64,000 nucleotides of DNA from Spiribacter halobius (GTDB taxonomy: Bacteria; Pseudomonadota; Gammaproteobacteria; Nitrococcales; Nitrococcaceae), in contig NZ_CP086615.1 in NCBI RefSeq assembly GCF_020883455.1, positions 4,022,501 through 4,086,500 of the forward strand. The letters run 5' to 3'. Positions within the stretch are counted from its first letter, which is position 1, and each line of letters begins with the position of its first letter. Shown here one piece after another: positions 42,021 to 50,830 of this stretch. The notes under the pieces are model-generated. The model was not told the origin of the DNA. It saw only the letters and a program-made list of their open reading frames with translations, and did no database searches. The position numbers were made by a program, and so were the translations under genes.

Positions 42021-43268
42021 CTAGCGCTCCTCCGGCGACTTCCAAGAGCGAAACCGCTCAAGCGCGTCCGTTCCGCCAGCCAGCGCCCTCGCATGCCGCA
42101 GCCGCTCAAGCAGCACGGTACGCTCTTCGTCCGGTAGCCCGGCCACCCTGCGCTCAGCGTCTGCGAAAAACTCCGCAAGCCTCGTCGCCTCCGCCCAGGC
42201 CTCGACAATACCCATCAGTTCCTCGCGGCTCTCCTTGATTGCATGCTGCCGCCGGCGCTCCGCCTCCTCCTCTTGCCACTTCTTCCACTGCGCCTCTCGC
42301 TTCTCACGTTCTAGCGCCGCCTCCCGCTCAGCCACCTCTACGAGCTCCGCAATCGTCGGCGCTGCCCCCTCTAATTCACGGACCACCGATTCGAGCCTGC
42401 CCGCCAGCTCGCCGGGCTTCACCTCACGCCACTGCTTGACCCACTTCGTGCCCGGATACGGCGAGTACGCCTGCAGGCACAGCCGCCCGCTCGGACGATC
42501 CCGGGTGGTCGTCCACGAGTAGCCAGGCCCATACGCGCGCCGGCGCGTCGCCGCGATTTCCGTCACCGGCACGTAACGGCCGTTCACGTAGCGCACCTCT
42601 ACCGACTCGCTCAGCTCGAACAGCGTCAAGCCGATGGCAACCGTTCCGACGTAGGCGACTGTCGCGCGATCAGGACGCCACGGCTCCCGGTGCCACTCCC
42701 GACGTTCCTTCTCCCGCTCATCGAATCCCACGCAATGGAGTTGTTCGCCTGCAGGCGCTAGCGTTACGCGATGGCCGCGCGCCTCGAGGTGCTGGTACAG
42801 CCTGTTCGCAAGCCCGAGGGCGCGCTCCAGCGTCTCCTTGGAGACGTAGAGATCCATCAGGAGGCGCTTGTAGGGCCGGAAGTATCCCTCCTCATTACTG
42901 CGTGTCTTGAGAAAATGCGCCTCCGCGCCGGCAAGCAACCGATGGTTGCTGCTGGCTGGGGTACCCCGCCGCATCGTCCGCCTGCGCGGTGGGTGCTTAG
43001 GAGCCTTCGGTAGTGGCTGCGGATTCCACGATCCTTCGCCCTCCCGCGACCACACCACCTCGTCGCCTGGACGCGCGGCGGGCAGCGCCGGGCGCGGGCT
43101 CGGCTTGCCGGCGGCGAGCTTTGCCCAGTGGCCGCGCGGCGGACGCGGGACATTGAGTGCTGCACACACACGTGCGAGGAACGATGAAGAGACGTCATAG
43201 CGCGCCGCCACCTTCGTCATCGGTTCCGCCCATACCTCCTCGTACAGTTGCTCCCGGGTCACCGCCAT
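42021..43268 (-). CDS. Hypothetical protein with N-terminal HTH-like motif
   Basis: The product has 415 aa from ATG 43268 (GGAG upstream); the frame extends to 43319. Residues 2-55 form a recognisable conserved block (VTREQLYEEVWAEPMTKVAA, RYDVSSSFLARVCAALNVP) ending in PPRGHWAKLAAGK. This block is HTH-like (VAxxYxVSSSxLxxxCxxxxVPxPP) and recurs at the start of many otherwise unknown proteins. The middle (150-290) is a mixed alpha/beta region. A long charged coiled coil (ALEREKREAQWKKWQEEEAE, RRRQHAIKESREELMG) fills 320-400. The function is unknown. It stands alone between two catabolic islands. Confidence 0.82.
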   Translation of the reverse strand: MAVTREQLYEEVWAEPMTKVAARYDVSSSFLARVCAALNVPRPPRGHWAKLAAGKPSPRPALPAARPGDEVVWSREGEGSWNPQPLPKAPKHPPRRRTMRRGTPASSNHRLLAGAEAHFLKTRSNEEGYFRPYKRLLMDLYVSKETLERALGLANRLYQHLEARGHRVTLAPAGEQLHCVGFDEREKERREWHREPWRPDRATVAYVGTVAIGLTLFELSESVEVRYVNGRYVPVTEIAATRRRAYGPGYSWTTTRDRPSGRLCLQAYSPYPGTKWVKQWREVKPGELAGRLESVVRELEGAAPTIAELVEVAEREAALEREKREAQWKKWQEEEAERRRQHAIKESREELMGIVEAWAEATRLAEFFADAERRVAGLPDEERTVLLERLRHARALAGGTDALERFRSWKSPEER

Positions 43269-43444
43269 CGCACCGGCTCCTCTGCGTACCGCCACGAACC
43301 CATGCTCCGCCTGCGGCAATCATGGCCCAACGGGACCTCCTCCCGCTCCCGTGTCGATCTGGTCGCGTGTGTGAGCAGCGGACGGGTACCTATGCAGGCA
43401 GTCTGGTGAGGCAACTTTCCGAATACCCTCGGGAACACGCGACT

Positions 43445-44458
43445 TCAGCGGAGGCTCGAACGCAGTTGCGAGGGGGATAACCCATATCCTGCGCGGAAGT
43501 GGCGTGAGAAGTGAGCGCCGTCCGAAAAGCCACAGTCGTTCGCAATGGTCCCGACCGAGAGCTCCGTATGCCGGAGCAACCAGGCACCGTAGCGCAACCG
43601 TAGCGAGCGGTAGTAGCTCCCCGGCGTTGTGTTGAGTTGCTCCCTGAAACGGCGCTCGAGTTGCCGCAGACTGACGTCAACGTGCCGGGCAATCTGTCGC
43701 GTGGTGATCGGCTCGTTAAGGCTCTGCTCCATGAGGTGCGCGGCGCGGCGAACGCAGTCATCGCGAACGCCACTCAGGTCGCTGTAGAAGTGCGCCTGCG
43801 GATAGGTCGCGGGGCGCATCTCCTGGAGCATCATGTGGCGGATCACCTGCTGTGCCGGCTCGGATCCGCAGTGCCGCGTTATTAGGTGCAATGCCAGGTC
43901 TGCGGCGCCGGCGGATCCCGCGCAGGTGATGCGCGAGCCGCCATCCAGGAAGATCTGATCAGGCACTGCGTCAATGGTCGGAAACTGATCCCGGAATGCG
44001 TCGTACACGTTCCAGTGCACGCAGGCGCGATAGCCGTGCATCAATCCGGCGCGCGCAATGTCGAACGTCCCGGTGCACACCCCGATGAGCGGGACACTGG
44101 CGCTCACGGCGTCCTGCAGGAAGGTTGCGAGCTCCGGATCCTCACGGTTATCGAGGTATCCATTGCCACCACACACGGCAACATAGTCAAAGCGCCCCGG
44201 CTCGCTCATCGGCTCATCCGGGGTGGCGAGCAACCCGCAGCTCGCGCGCACCGGCCCGTCCCCCATCACCTTCCAAGCACAGCGCAGCTGGCGGCTTCGC
44301 CCGCCGCGGTCGGCGGCGAGGCGCAGCGCATCGATGAACGAGGAGAAGGCGTTGAGCGTGAACTTCTCCCTCAGTACGAAACCGACCTTCAAGCGGGCCG
44401 CTTCGGGCAGAGGGGCCTCCGGAGCGCTCTCCGGCGAGACGTTTCTGTGCAGGCTCAT
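43445..44458 (-). CDS. GlxA-family AraC-type transcriptional regulator
   Basis: The product has about 337 aa from ATG 44458. The N-terminal DJ-1/PfpI-like domain (about 20-195) contains YVAVCGGNGYLDNREDPELA and VPLIGVCTGTFDIARAGLMH with the nucleophile-elbow Cys. The C-terminal AraC HTH (about 235-335) has ITTRQIARHVDVSLRQLERR and VGTIANDCGFSDGAHFSRHF. GlxA-type regulators control use of quaternary amines and amino-acid derivatives. It is divergent from the TRAP/proline-racemase operon and probably activates it. The preceding 12 codons of open frame were excluded. Confidence 0.9.
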   Translation of the reverse strand: MSLHRNVSPESAPEAPLPEAARLKVGFVLREKFTLNAFSSFIDALRLAADRGGRSRQLRCAWKVMGDGPVRASCGLLATPDEPMSEPGRFDYVAVCGGNGYLDNREDPELATFLQDAVSASVPLIGVCTGTFDIARAGLMHGYRACVHWNVYDAFRDQFPTIDAVPDQIFLDGGSRITCAGSAGAADLALHLITRHCGSEPAQQVIRHMMLQEMRPATYPQAHFYSDLSGVRDDCVRRAAHLMEQSLNEPITTRQIARHVDVSLRQLERRFREQLNTTPGSYYRSLRLRYGAWLLRHTELSVGTIANDCGFSDGAHFSRHFRAGYGLSPSQLRSSLR

Positions 44459-44517
44459 GACGCAAATCTTCTCATGCCATGCCCCTCCAGGCACTAACCT
44501 AGGGATGCACGCACCCA

Positions 44518-44533
44518 GGGTCCGGTCGGACCC
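44518..44533. promoter_or_regulatory. Palindrome before island-2 TRAP operon
   Basis: GGGTCC-GGTC-GGACCC lies in the 107-base region between the divergent GlxA-type regulator and the TRAP binding-protein gene, 32 bases before its ATG. It is a candidate regulator site, or a leader hairpin in the transcript; which is not decided. Confidence 0.35.
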
Positions 44534-44565
44534 GACTACACAAGCACGAGCAGGAGGGGAGCGCG

Positions 44566-45579
44566 ATGCAACGACCTCACACCCGAGCGGCCATTCTTGG
44601 CCTGGGCATTGTCTGCAGTCTGGCGGCGGCCGTTGGTACGGCGAGCGCCCAAACCGTGGAGTTCCGCGCCAACACGATCGGCAACAAGGACAGCATTGCC
44701 TACGCCGGCCTTGAACGCTTCAAGGAGCTTGTGGAGTCCCGTTCCGATGGTGACATCCGTCTACGGCTATTCGACTCCGGGGCTCTCGGCGACCAGGTCA
44801 GCGGCATCGAGAGCATGCAGTCCGGAACGCTCGCCATTGCGACCGTGGAGACGCCGATCACGGAGGTGGACCCGCTGCTCGGGGTCACCGCTCTACCCTA
44901 CATCTTCCGCGACCGCGAGCACGTTGCGGCCGTGCTGAACGGCCCCGTGGGAGATCTGTTTGAGCGCCGTCTTGCCGACGAGGGGCTCAGAGTGCTTGGC
45001 TTCATGGAGGGTGGCTTCCGCCAGATCACCAACAACACTCGCCCAATCAACGTTCCCGAGGACCTCGAGGGGATCAAGATGCGCACGCCGGACAGCGCAT
45101 TGCGCGTCAAGATCTTCAACCACTACGGAGCCAATGCTTCGCCGTTACCGTTCACCGAACTCTACTCCGCACTGCAGACCGGAGTCTTCGATGGCCAGGA
45201 GAACCCGGTGATCTGGGCGAAGTCCAGCCGCTTCTACGAGGTTCAGGACTATCTCTCCATTACCAACCATCTCTACACCGTCACGTACCTGCTGATGAGC
45301 GAGGAGAAGTTCCAGGAGCTCTCCGAAACACAGCAGCTGCTGGTCCAGCAAGCCGGTGCTGAGGCCGCGGGCCACACCACCGAGGTCGGTCGACGTGCCG
45401 ACTCGGAGATCATCGGCTTCCTCGAGGAGCAGGGCATGGAAATCAACGAGGCCGACTCCGAAGCCTTTGCGAGCGCCTCGCGACCACTGTGGGATGAGTG
45501 GGCTGCGGAGCAGGATAACCCTGACCTCGCCCGCGGTCTGATTCACGTCATCAGCACGGCAGGAACGCCCGCCGAGTAG
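44566..45579 (+). CDS. TRAP transporter substrate-binding protein (DctP), island 2
   Basis: The 337-aa periplasmic protein has a signal peptide in residues 1-28 (ending GTASAQ). The DctP fold shows VEFRANTIGNKDSIAYAGLE at the start, FKELVESRSDGDIRLRLFDS, GGFRQITNNTRPINVPEDLE, GIKMRTPDS (conserved Arg) and YSALQTGVFDGQENPVIWAK. GAGCAGGAGGGGAGCGCG before the ATG is a strong ribosome-binding site. The downstream proline-racemase-family gene suggests an imino acid or related ligand (inference). Confidence 0.94.
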   Translation: MQRPHTRAAILGLGIVCSLAAAVGTASAQTVEFRANTIGNKDSIAYAGLERFKELVESRSDGDIRLRLFDSGALGDQVSGIESMQSGTLAIATVETPITEVDPLLGVTALPYIFRDREHVAAVLNGPVGDLFERRLADEGLRVLGFMEGGFRQITNNTRPINVPEDLEGIKMRTPDSALRVKIFNHYGANASPLPFTELYSALQTGVFDGQENPVIWAKSSRFYEVQDYLSITNHLYTVTYLLMSEEKFQELSETQQLLVQQAGAEAAGHTTEVGRRADSEIIGFLEEQGMEINEADSEAFASASRPLWDEWAAEQDNPDLARGLIHVISTAGTPAE

Positions 45580-45594
45580 GAGTTCAGGACCCTC

Positions 45595-46104
45595 ATGCGC
45601 GCACTCGACCGCACCATCAACGCCCTACTGGCGCTGATACTGCTTGCGCTCGTGGGGGTCGCCTTCACAGCGGTGGTCTTCCGCTACGTTCTCGGATCGG
45701 CGCTGTCCTGGTCTTTCGAGGCGTCGCTGATTCTGCTGACCTACCTGACCTTCCTGGGCGCTTTCGCCGCCTTGCGGCAGGGCGCCCACCTTCAGGTGCT
45801 TGTCCTGGTTGCCGCACTGCCATTGCCGCTTAGAGGTGCGGCGTTCGTCGCCACGCACCTGATCGTTCTCGGCATATGCGTCGTGATGACCGTATGGGGA
45901 ACCGAGCAGACGCTGCGGTTCGCCGGCGACACCACGACCATGCTGAATCTGCCGCGGGGGCCCATCTACGCGATCGTGCCGTTGAGCGGTCTCGCGATGG
46001 GAATAGAGACCTTTGTCCGGCTTTTCCAGGGACTGCAGCGGCTCGCCCGCGGCGAGTCCCCGGATCCGGCTTTGGAAGAGCCGCAACCGGGGCAGGAGCT
46101 CTAG
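45595..46104 (+). CDS. TRAP transporter small permease (DctQ), island 2
   Basis: The 169-aa protein has four hydrophobic segments (about 8-30, 40-62, 78-105, 122-145). DctQ features: INALLALILLALVGVAFTAV, WSFEASLILLTYLTFLGAFA and LRQGAHLQVLVLVAALPLPL. A charged C-terminal tail follows. It is 15 bases after the binding-protein gene and 4 bases before dctM, in one operon. No hairpin separates it from the binding-protein gene, unlike islands 1 and 3. Confidence 0.92.
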   Translation: MRALDRTINALLALILLALVGVAFTAVVFRYVLGSALSWSFEASLILLTYLTFLGAFAALRQGAHLQVLVLVAALPLPLRGAAFVATHLIVLGICVVMTVWGTEQTLRFAGDTTTMLNLPRGPIYAIVPLSGLAMGIETFVRLFQGLQRLARGESPDPALEEPQPGQEL

Positions 46105-46108
46105 CGCG

Positions 46109-47389
46109 ATGACGCTAGCCTGGGTCCTGCTGCTCCTCCTCGGCATGATCGGCCTCGGCGTGCCCATCGCGTTCGCGCTGGTCGGTGTCTCCATCACCAT
46201 CCTGGCGCTCGCGGACGTCGACATGATTGTCGTCGCCCAGCGCCTCTACCGGGGCGTGCAGAGCTTCCCCCTGGTTGCGGTGCCGCTATTCATCCTCGCC
46301 GGACAGGTGATGAATCGCAGCGGCATCTCCGGCCATCTGGTGGACTTCGCCCGCACCCTCGTGGGTCAGATGCGTGGCGGGCTCGCCGCGGTGAACATCG
46401 TGACCAGCATGCTGTTCGCCGGCATGAGCGGCACCTCGATGTCGGACACCGCGGCCGTTGGCGGGATCATGATTCCATCCATGATCCGGCGCGGGTTTGA
46501 TCGCGCGTTCTCGGCAGCGGTGACGGCCGCCTCCTCCACCATCGGCATCATCATTCCTCCGAGCGTGCCCATGGTGATCCTCGCCGCCTACATGGGGGCA
46601 TCAACTGGGGCGCTGTTCGCGGCCGGATTGATCCCAGGCCTGCTGCTCGGCCTCGGTCTCATCCTTATGGCGTGGCTGGTCTCGCGCCGGCGTGGCTACC
46701 CGGCGGAGGCGGCATTCAACCTCGGTGCACTCGCCCGCGCACTGGTCAAGGCAGCCCCGGCGCTACTCATGCCCCTCATCATCCTGGGCGGCATCCTCGG
46801 CGGCGTGTTCACGCCAACCGAGGCCTCTGCCGTGGCGGTGGTCTATGGCATCGCCGTCAGCGTCTTCTACTACCGCACACTCGGCCTGCGGGACCTCTAC
46901 GCGGTGTTCGTCGAGAGCGCCGTGCTTAGCGGCGCGGTCATGCTGGTCACCGCAACGGCCCATGTCATGGGTTACACGTTTACCTATGAGCAGCTCGCCG
47001 ACGCGGTGCTCGGCCCGATCGCCGAGAGCGATCTCGGCCCGACTGCGTTCCTCGCGGTCGCGAGCATAGTGTTCATCATCGCCGGTACATTCCTCGACGG
47101 CATCGCGATGATGTTCATCATCGTGCCGCTGTTCCTGCCCATCATCGAGGTGCTCGGCATCGACCCCGTGCACTTCGCGATGGTGGTCATCATCTGCTGG
47201 GGCATCGGACAGCAGACACCCCCGGTGGGTGCAGCGCTATTCATCACCAGTGTCATTGCACGGGTGGACCTGATTTCGCTGACGCGCGCGAACCTGCCGT
47301 TCATGTTCGTGATGCTCGTCATCCTCGCGCTGGTCATCGTGTTCCCCGAGATCATGGTGCTCTGGGCGCCAGGCCTATTCGGGCTCTGA
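46109..47389 (+). CDS. TRAP transporter large permease (DctM), island 2
   Basis: The 426-aa protein starts at ATG 46109; the longer open frame upstream lies within dctQ. About 12 hydrophobic segments. Family marks: MTLAWVLLLLLGMIGLGVPI, FPLVAVPLFILAGQVMNRSG, VNIVTSMLFAGMSGTSMSDT, IIIPPSVPMVILAAYMGAST and GGVFTPTEASAVAVVYG. Sodium-coupled channel of the transporter. It is followed 83 bases later by the proline-racemase-family gene. Confidence 0.95.
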   Translation: MTLAWVLLLLLGMIGLGVPIAFALVGVSITILALADVDMIVVAQRLYRGVQSFPLVAVPLFILAGQVMNRSGISGHLVDFARTLVGQMRGGLAAVNIVTSMLFAGMSGTSMSDTAAVGGIMIPSMIRRGFDRAFSAAVTAASSTIGIIIPPSVPMVILAAYMGASTGALFAAGLIPGLLLGLGLILMAWLVSRRRGYPAEAAFNLGALARALVKAAPALLMPLIILGGILGGVFTPTEASAVAVVYGIAVSVFYYRTLGLRDLYAVFVESAVLSGAVMLVTATAHVMGYTFTYEQLADAVLGPIAESDLGPTAFLAVASIVFIIAGTFLDGIAMMFIIVPLFLPIIEVLGIDPVHFAMVVIICWGIGQQTPPVGAALFITSVIARVDLISLTRANLPFMFVMLVILALVIVFPEIMVLWAPGLFGL

Positions 47390-47472
47390 CGAGAGAAGCG
47401 CACATTACTTGCCCGCCGTGACCGAGTACCGGCGTAGCCACACCCCGGACCTGACTACTAGAAGGCATCTCC

Positions 47473-48483
47473 ATGAAGCGCACACCGTTCATCGACGTCA
47501 TCTACACGCACACCGAAGGCGAACCCACCTGCATCGTTCACTCCGGTGTGGCCTATCCGCCCGACACAAGCATCATCGAGAAGCGTGAGCATCTCCGGAC
47601 ACATTACGACTGGCTGCGCCAGGGGCTGATGCGCGAGCCGCGCGGGCATCACCACATGTTCGGTGTCTTCCTGACGCCGCCCTCGGGCCCGGACACCGAC
47701 GCCGGCATGATCTGGATGGACGGTGACCGGTTCGTGGACATGTGCGGGCACGGCACGATCGCGCTGTCGATGGCAATCGTCGCGCATGGCCTCATCCCGA
47801 GGGCAGTGGACACGGGAGAGATCCGATATGAGACGACGGCAGGCCCGGTGACCGCTGAGGTCATGCGCCGCGGTGATGACGTCGAGCGCACACGCTTCCA
47901 GAACGTACCGGCGTTCGTGGAAGCACAGGATGTGCCGCTGGAGTTGCCCGAATTCGGGACGCTCAAGGCCGACATCGTCTTCGGAGGAAACTACTTCGGC
48001 ATCATCAAGTGGCCGAAAGACCGACTCGCCATCGGGCCGGACACCGGCACGCGCTTCTCGGAGCTTGGCCGACTCGCAAAGCAGCAGCTCAACGAGCGCG
48101 TTCGCGTGCGCCACCCGGAGAACCCGAACATCGATCACATCAACTTCGTGACCTTCTGGCACGAGCCGGATCGCAGCGACTCACTGTACCGGAACGTGCA
48201 CGTGTTCTCGGACGGGAAGTGTGATCGCTCGCCCGGCGGGACGGGCACCAGCGCCATGATGGCCATGTTCGAGGCCCGCGGGGAGCTCGGCCTGAACCAG
48301 CCGATTCGATCCGAAGGGTTGCTCGGAAGCGGACAGTTTGAGGGTTGCCTGGTCGGCGAAACACGGGTTGGCGATCGCCGTGCCGTGGTGCCAACAGTGG
48401 CGGGCACGGCCCATACCATCGGTTACGCGAAGTGGCTGCTCGACAGTGATGACCCGCTGCGCAACGGCTTCACGATCCGTTGA
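47473..48483 (+). CDS. Proline racemase family protein with altered second active site
   Basis: The 336-aa protein belongs to the proline racemase/4-hydroxyproline epimerase/trans-3-hydroxyproline dehydratase family. The first catalytic block is intact (FVDMCGHGTIALSMAIV, Cys general base). The second block, normally DRSPCGTGTSA or DRSPTGTGTSA, here reads DRSPGGTGTSA: Gly at the partner position (codon GGC near 48235), with a nearby Cys five residues earlier (GKCDRSPGG). That rules out a normal two-base racemase and does not match the Cys-Thr dehydratase type. Fold-defining IDHINFVTFW and MFEARGELGLNQP are present. Operon context suggests it acts on an imported hydroxy-imino acid or analogue. 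Confidence 0.9.
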   Translation: MKRTPFIDVIYTHTEGEPTCIVHSGVAYPPDTSIIEKREHLRTHYDWLRQGLMREPRGHHHMFGVFLTPPSGPDTDAGMIWMDGDRFVDMCGHGTIALSMAIVAHGLIPRAVDTGEIRYETTAGPVTAEVMRRGDDVERTRFQNVPAFVEAQDVPLELPEFGTLKADIVFGGNYFGIIKWPKDRLAIGPDTGTRFSELGRLAKQQLNERVRVRHPENPNIDHINFVTFWHEPDRSDSLYRNVHVFSDGKCDRSPGGTGTSAMMAMFEARGELGLNQPIRSEGLLGSGQFEGCLVGETRVGDRRAVVPTVAGTAHTIGYAKWLLDSDDPLRNGFTIR

Positions 48484-48725
48484 GCCATGCGCCAAGCGGT
48501 TACCACCGACCTGCCTTCGTGGCACGCAGCGTCAAGGGCTTCACCACAAGGGATACCATTCGATTGCGCGTCACAAGACAGTGTCGAGTCGAGGGACATC
48601 GGACAGCGACGGCCACTCAGGGTAGGCGCATCGACACAGATCATTAAGACCATCATCTCGGCCCCACTGGTCTTGAATCAATGCGCGCTCCAGCCGGACA
48701 GGAACGCCCGTCGCTCCGCCAGACA

Positions 48726-49625
48726 CTAGCTCGCCGTATCGCTCATTTCCTTCGCGACGGACACTAGATGCTGCACCACAGGGTTCGCTGATTGGCTGAT
48801 CCATACAACCTCCGTCGACAGCCGCCGCTCCAGGCCCTGGAGCGTCAGCACGCGGACACCGGGGCGACGATGGTTGAGCTCCCGCTCGGGGTAGATGCTT
48901 ACGCCAACTCTCGCAGCAACGAGTCCGAAGATACTGTCGGTACTCCCCGTCTCGTAGACCACGCGCGGTAGAAAACCGGCCTCCAAACATAGCGCATGAA
49001 TGTGGGGATTGAAGTGGCGCCATGCGCTTGAATCACCCAGCACGAACGACTCATTCTGCAGTGCGGACAGGGGGATGCTGTCCCGCGACGCCAGCGGGTG
49101 GCTGTCCGGCACCACGGCGACATAGCGGTCCTGTTGCACGGGAAAGTGACTGAAGACGTCTCCGGGAACCGGGCTCGTCAGAAAGCCGATATCGATTCGG
49201 CCCTCACGAAGATCATCAAGCTGCTCATGCGAATTTCGTCGCAGCAGCTCGATATTCGCGCCCTGGACCCGACTATGGAAAGCGGCCAGGATTCCCGGTA
49301 ATCGGCCGCTGATCGCGAAGTCGGTATAACCAACCACGACCCGGCCGAGCTCACCCTTGCTTGCCTGGATCGCTCGCGCCTCGGCATCGTCCATGGTCCG
49401 CCCCGCCTCACGGCAGCCCTCGAGAAACGCCCACCCGGCGGCGGTGAGCTCGACGTGGCGTCGTGTCCGCGCCAGCAGCGTAACCTCCAGCTTGTCCTCA
49501 AGTTTCTTAATGGCACGGCTGAGCGCTGGCTGCGCGACGTGGAGCCGGCGCGCGGCTTCGCGAAAATGAAGCGTCTCCGCGACAACCATGAAATACCGGA
49601 TGTGTGGCTGAAGATGCCAAGCCAT
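48726..49625 (-). CDS. LysR-family transcriptional regulator, island 3
   Basis: The 299-aa protein has the winged HTH (FREAARRLHVAQPALSRAIK, LEDKLEVTLLARTRRHVELT) and an effector domain (VVVGYTDFAISGRLPGILAA, VGVSIYPERELNHRRPGVRV). The VAQPALSRAIK helix is of the CatR/BenM/CbbR type. It is divergent from the TRAP operon at 49762, with the TTGAT-N11-ATCAA site directly upstream of its own start, so autoregulation and control of the operon are likely. The ligand is unknown. Confidence 0.92.
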   Translation of the reverse strand: MAWHLQPHIRYFMVVAETLHFREAARRLHVAQPALSRAIKKLEDKLEVTLLARTRRHVELTAAGWAFLEGCREAGRTMDDAEARAIQASKGELGRVVVGYTDFAISGRLPGILAAFHSRVQGANIELLRRNSHEQLDDLREGRIDIGFLTSPVPGDVFSHFPVQQDRYVAVVPDSHPLASRDSIPLSALQNESFVLGDSSAWRHFNPHIHALCLEAGFLPRVVYETGSTDSIFGLVAARVGVSIYPERELNHRRPGVRVLTLQGLERRLSTEVVWISQSANPVVQHLVSVAKEMSDTAS

Positions 49626-49626
49626 A

Positions 49627-49647
49627 TTGATACGCCGGAAGCATCAA
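49627..49647. promoter_or_regulatory. Candidate LysR site (TTGAT-N11-ATCAA)
   Basis: Inverted repeat TTGAT (49627-49631)/ATCAA (49643-49647) with 11-base spacer, exactly the T-N11-A LysR layout. It abuts the LysR start codon (49625) and lies about 115 bases before the TRAP gene. A third TTGAT occurs at 49659-49663. Confidence 0.55.
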
Positions 49648-49761
49648 AAGATTACCGATTGATATTTTACAGGTGAGACACCCTGTGCCTAGCTGTACGC
49701 AGGCGGCACGCAAACGATGCCGCCGCGACAACAGCGCGCTACCGGAGGAGGTAGAACCCCC

Positions 49762-50769
49762 ATGCGAATCCGTCACACAGTCAGGACTGGGGCGCTGGCT
49801 TCAGTCCTCAGTCTCGCCACGTTTCCCGCCTATGCCGCCGAGCCCGAGGTCACGCTGGACCTAGGCTACGCGTCGGCAGAGAGCGGTACCTACCATGTGC
49901 TCGCGACCGAGTTCGAGAAGCACGCCGAAGAGCTCACCAACGGCACTGTCGATGTGAAGCTTCGCTGCTGCACCCAGCTTTCCACCGAGGATGAAGCCTT
50001 CCGCGGGTTACAGCTCGGAACGCTGGACATGTATATCATCACGCACAGCAACGTCTCCCCGCACTACGAACCCATGGACGTATTCACGCTCCCCTACGTT
50101 TTTGAGGATCGGGAGCACGGCCGCCGGGTCGTGGACGGCCAGATCGGAGACGCTTTTGTCGAGCAGCTCTACGAGGACACAGGCATTCACCTGCTGGCCT
50201 GGGGCGCGCTCCTGCAGCGGGACTTCTACAACACCGAGCGGCCGATCAACGAGCCCGCGGACATGGACGGCCTCAAGATCCGGGTGCCGCGCAACGAGGT
50301 AATGATCGCCACGCACGAGGCCTTCGGCGCCTCGCCCACGCCACTGGCTTGGTCTGAGACGGCGGCAGCGCTGCAGACCGGAACGGTACAGGGCGGTGAT
50401 AACGGCACCACGCTGATCAAGTCCCAGAAGTTCTACGAACTCGCGGACCACCTCGCGATCCTTGGCCATTTCAGCTACTTCAATCCGATTTTCGCGAGCG
50501 ACCGTGCGCTCAGCCAGCTAAGCGACGAGCAGCGTGAGGCGATCATGGAAGCGGGTCGCAGGGCGAGTGAATCGCATGCCGAGATCATGACCCAGCGCGT
50601 CGAGGAGGTCCGGGCATTCCTTGGTGACGAGGGCGAAATGCAGGTCACTCGTCCGGATCGCGCGCCCTTTATCCAGCTCGCACAGGAAGTACAGGACCGG
50701 TTCGCGGCCCAGAAAGGTGAGGCTTTCCAGAACTTGCTGGAACGGGTTCGGGACGCGGCCGACAACTGA
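49762..50769 (+). CDS. TRAP transporter substrate-binding protein (DctP), island 3
   Basis: This 335-aa periplasmic protein begins MRIRHTVRTGALASVLSLAT with cleavage near AYAAEP. DctP features are SGTYHVLATEFEKHAEELTN, GTVDVKLRCCTQLSTEDEAF, FYNTERPINEPADMDGLKIR (conserved Arg) and TAAALQTGTVQGGDNGTTLI. The vicinal Cys pair (RCC) in the first lobe is unusual for a TRAP binder. The ATG follows GGAGGAGGTAGAACCCCC; the frame open 45 bases upstream was not used. Its ligand is probably the substrate of the two downstream hydrolases. Confidence 0.94.
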   Translation: MRIRHTVRTGALASVLSLATFPAYAAEPEVTLDLGYASAESGTYHVLATEFEKHAEELTNGTVDVKLRCCTQLSTEDEAFRGLQLGTLDMYIITHSNVSPHYEPMDVFTLPYVFEDREHGRRVVDGQIGDAFVEQLYEDTGIHLLAWGALLQRDFYNTERPINEPADMDGLKIRVPRNEVMIATHEAFGASPTPLAWSETAAALQTGTVQGGDNGTTLIKSQKFYELADHLAILGHFSYFNPIFASDRALSQLSDEQREAIMEAGRRASESHAEIMTQRVEEVRAFLGDEGEMQVTRPDRAPFIQLAQEVQDRFAAQKGEAFQNLLERVRDAADN

Positions 50770-50777
50770 CACGCCTG

Positions 50778-50805
50778 CCCGGGGGCGACGCGCATCGCCC
50801 CCGGG
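50778..50805 (+). terminator. Intercistronic hairpin after island-3 binding protein
   Basis: CCCGGGGGCGA-CGCGCA-TCGCCCCCGGG is a perfect 11-bp stem with 6-base loop, 9 bases after the dctP stop and before dctQ. No U-run follows. Like the island-1 hairpin, it probably stabilises the upstream mRNA and lowers permease expression. Confidence 0.65.
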
Positions 50806-50830
50806 ATCCCCACGCTGAATGGGCCATTGA

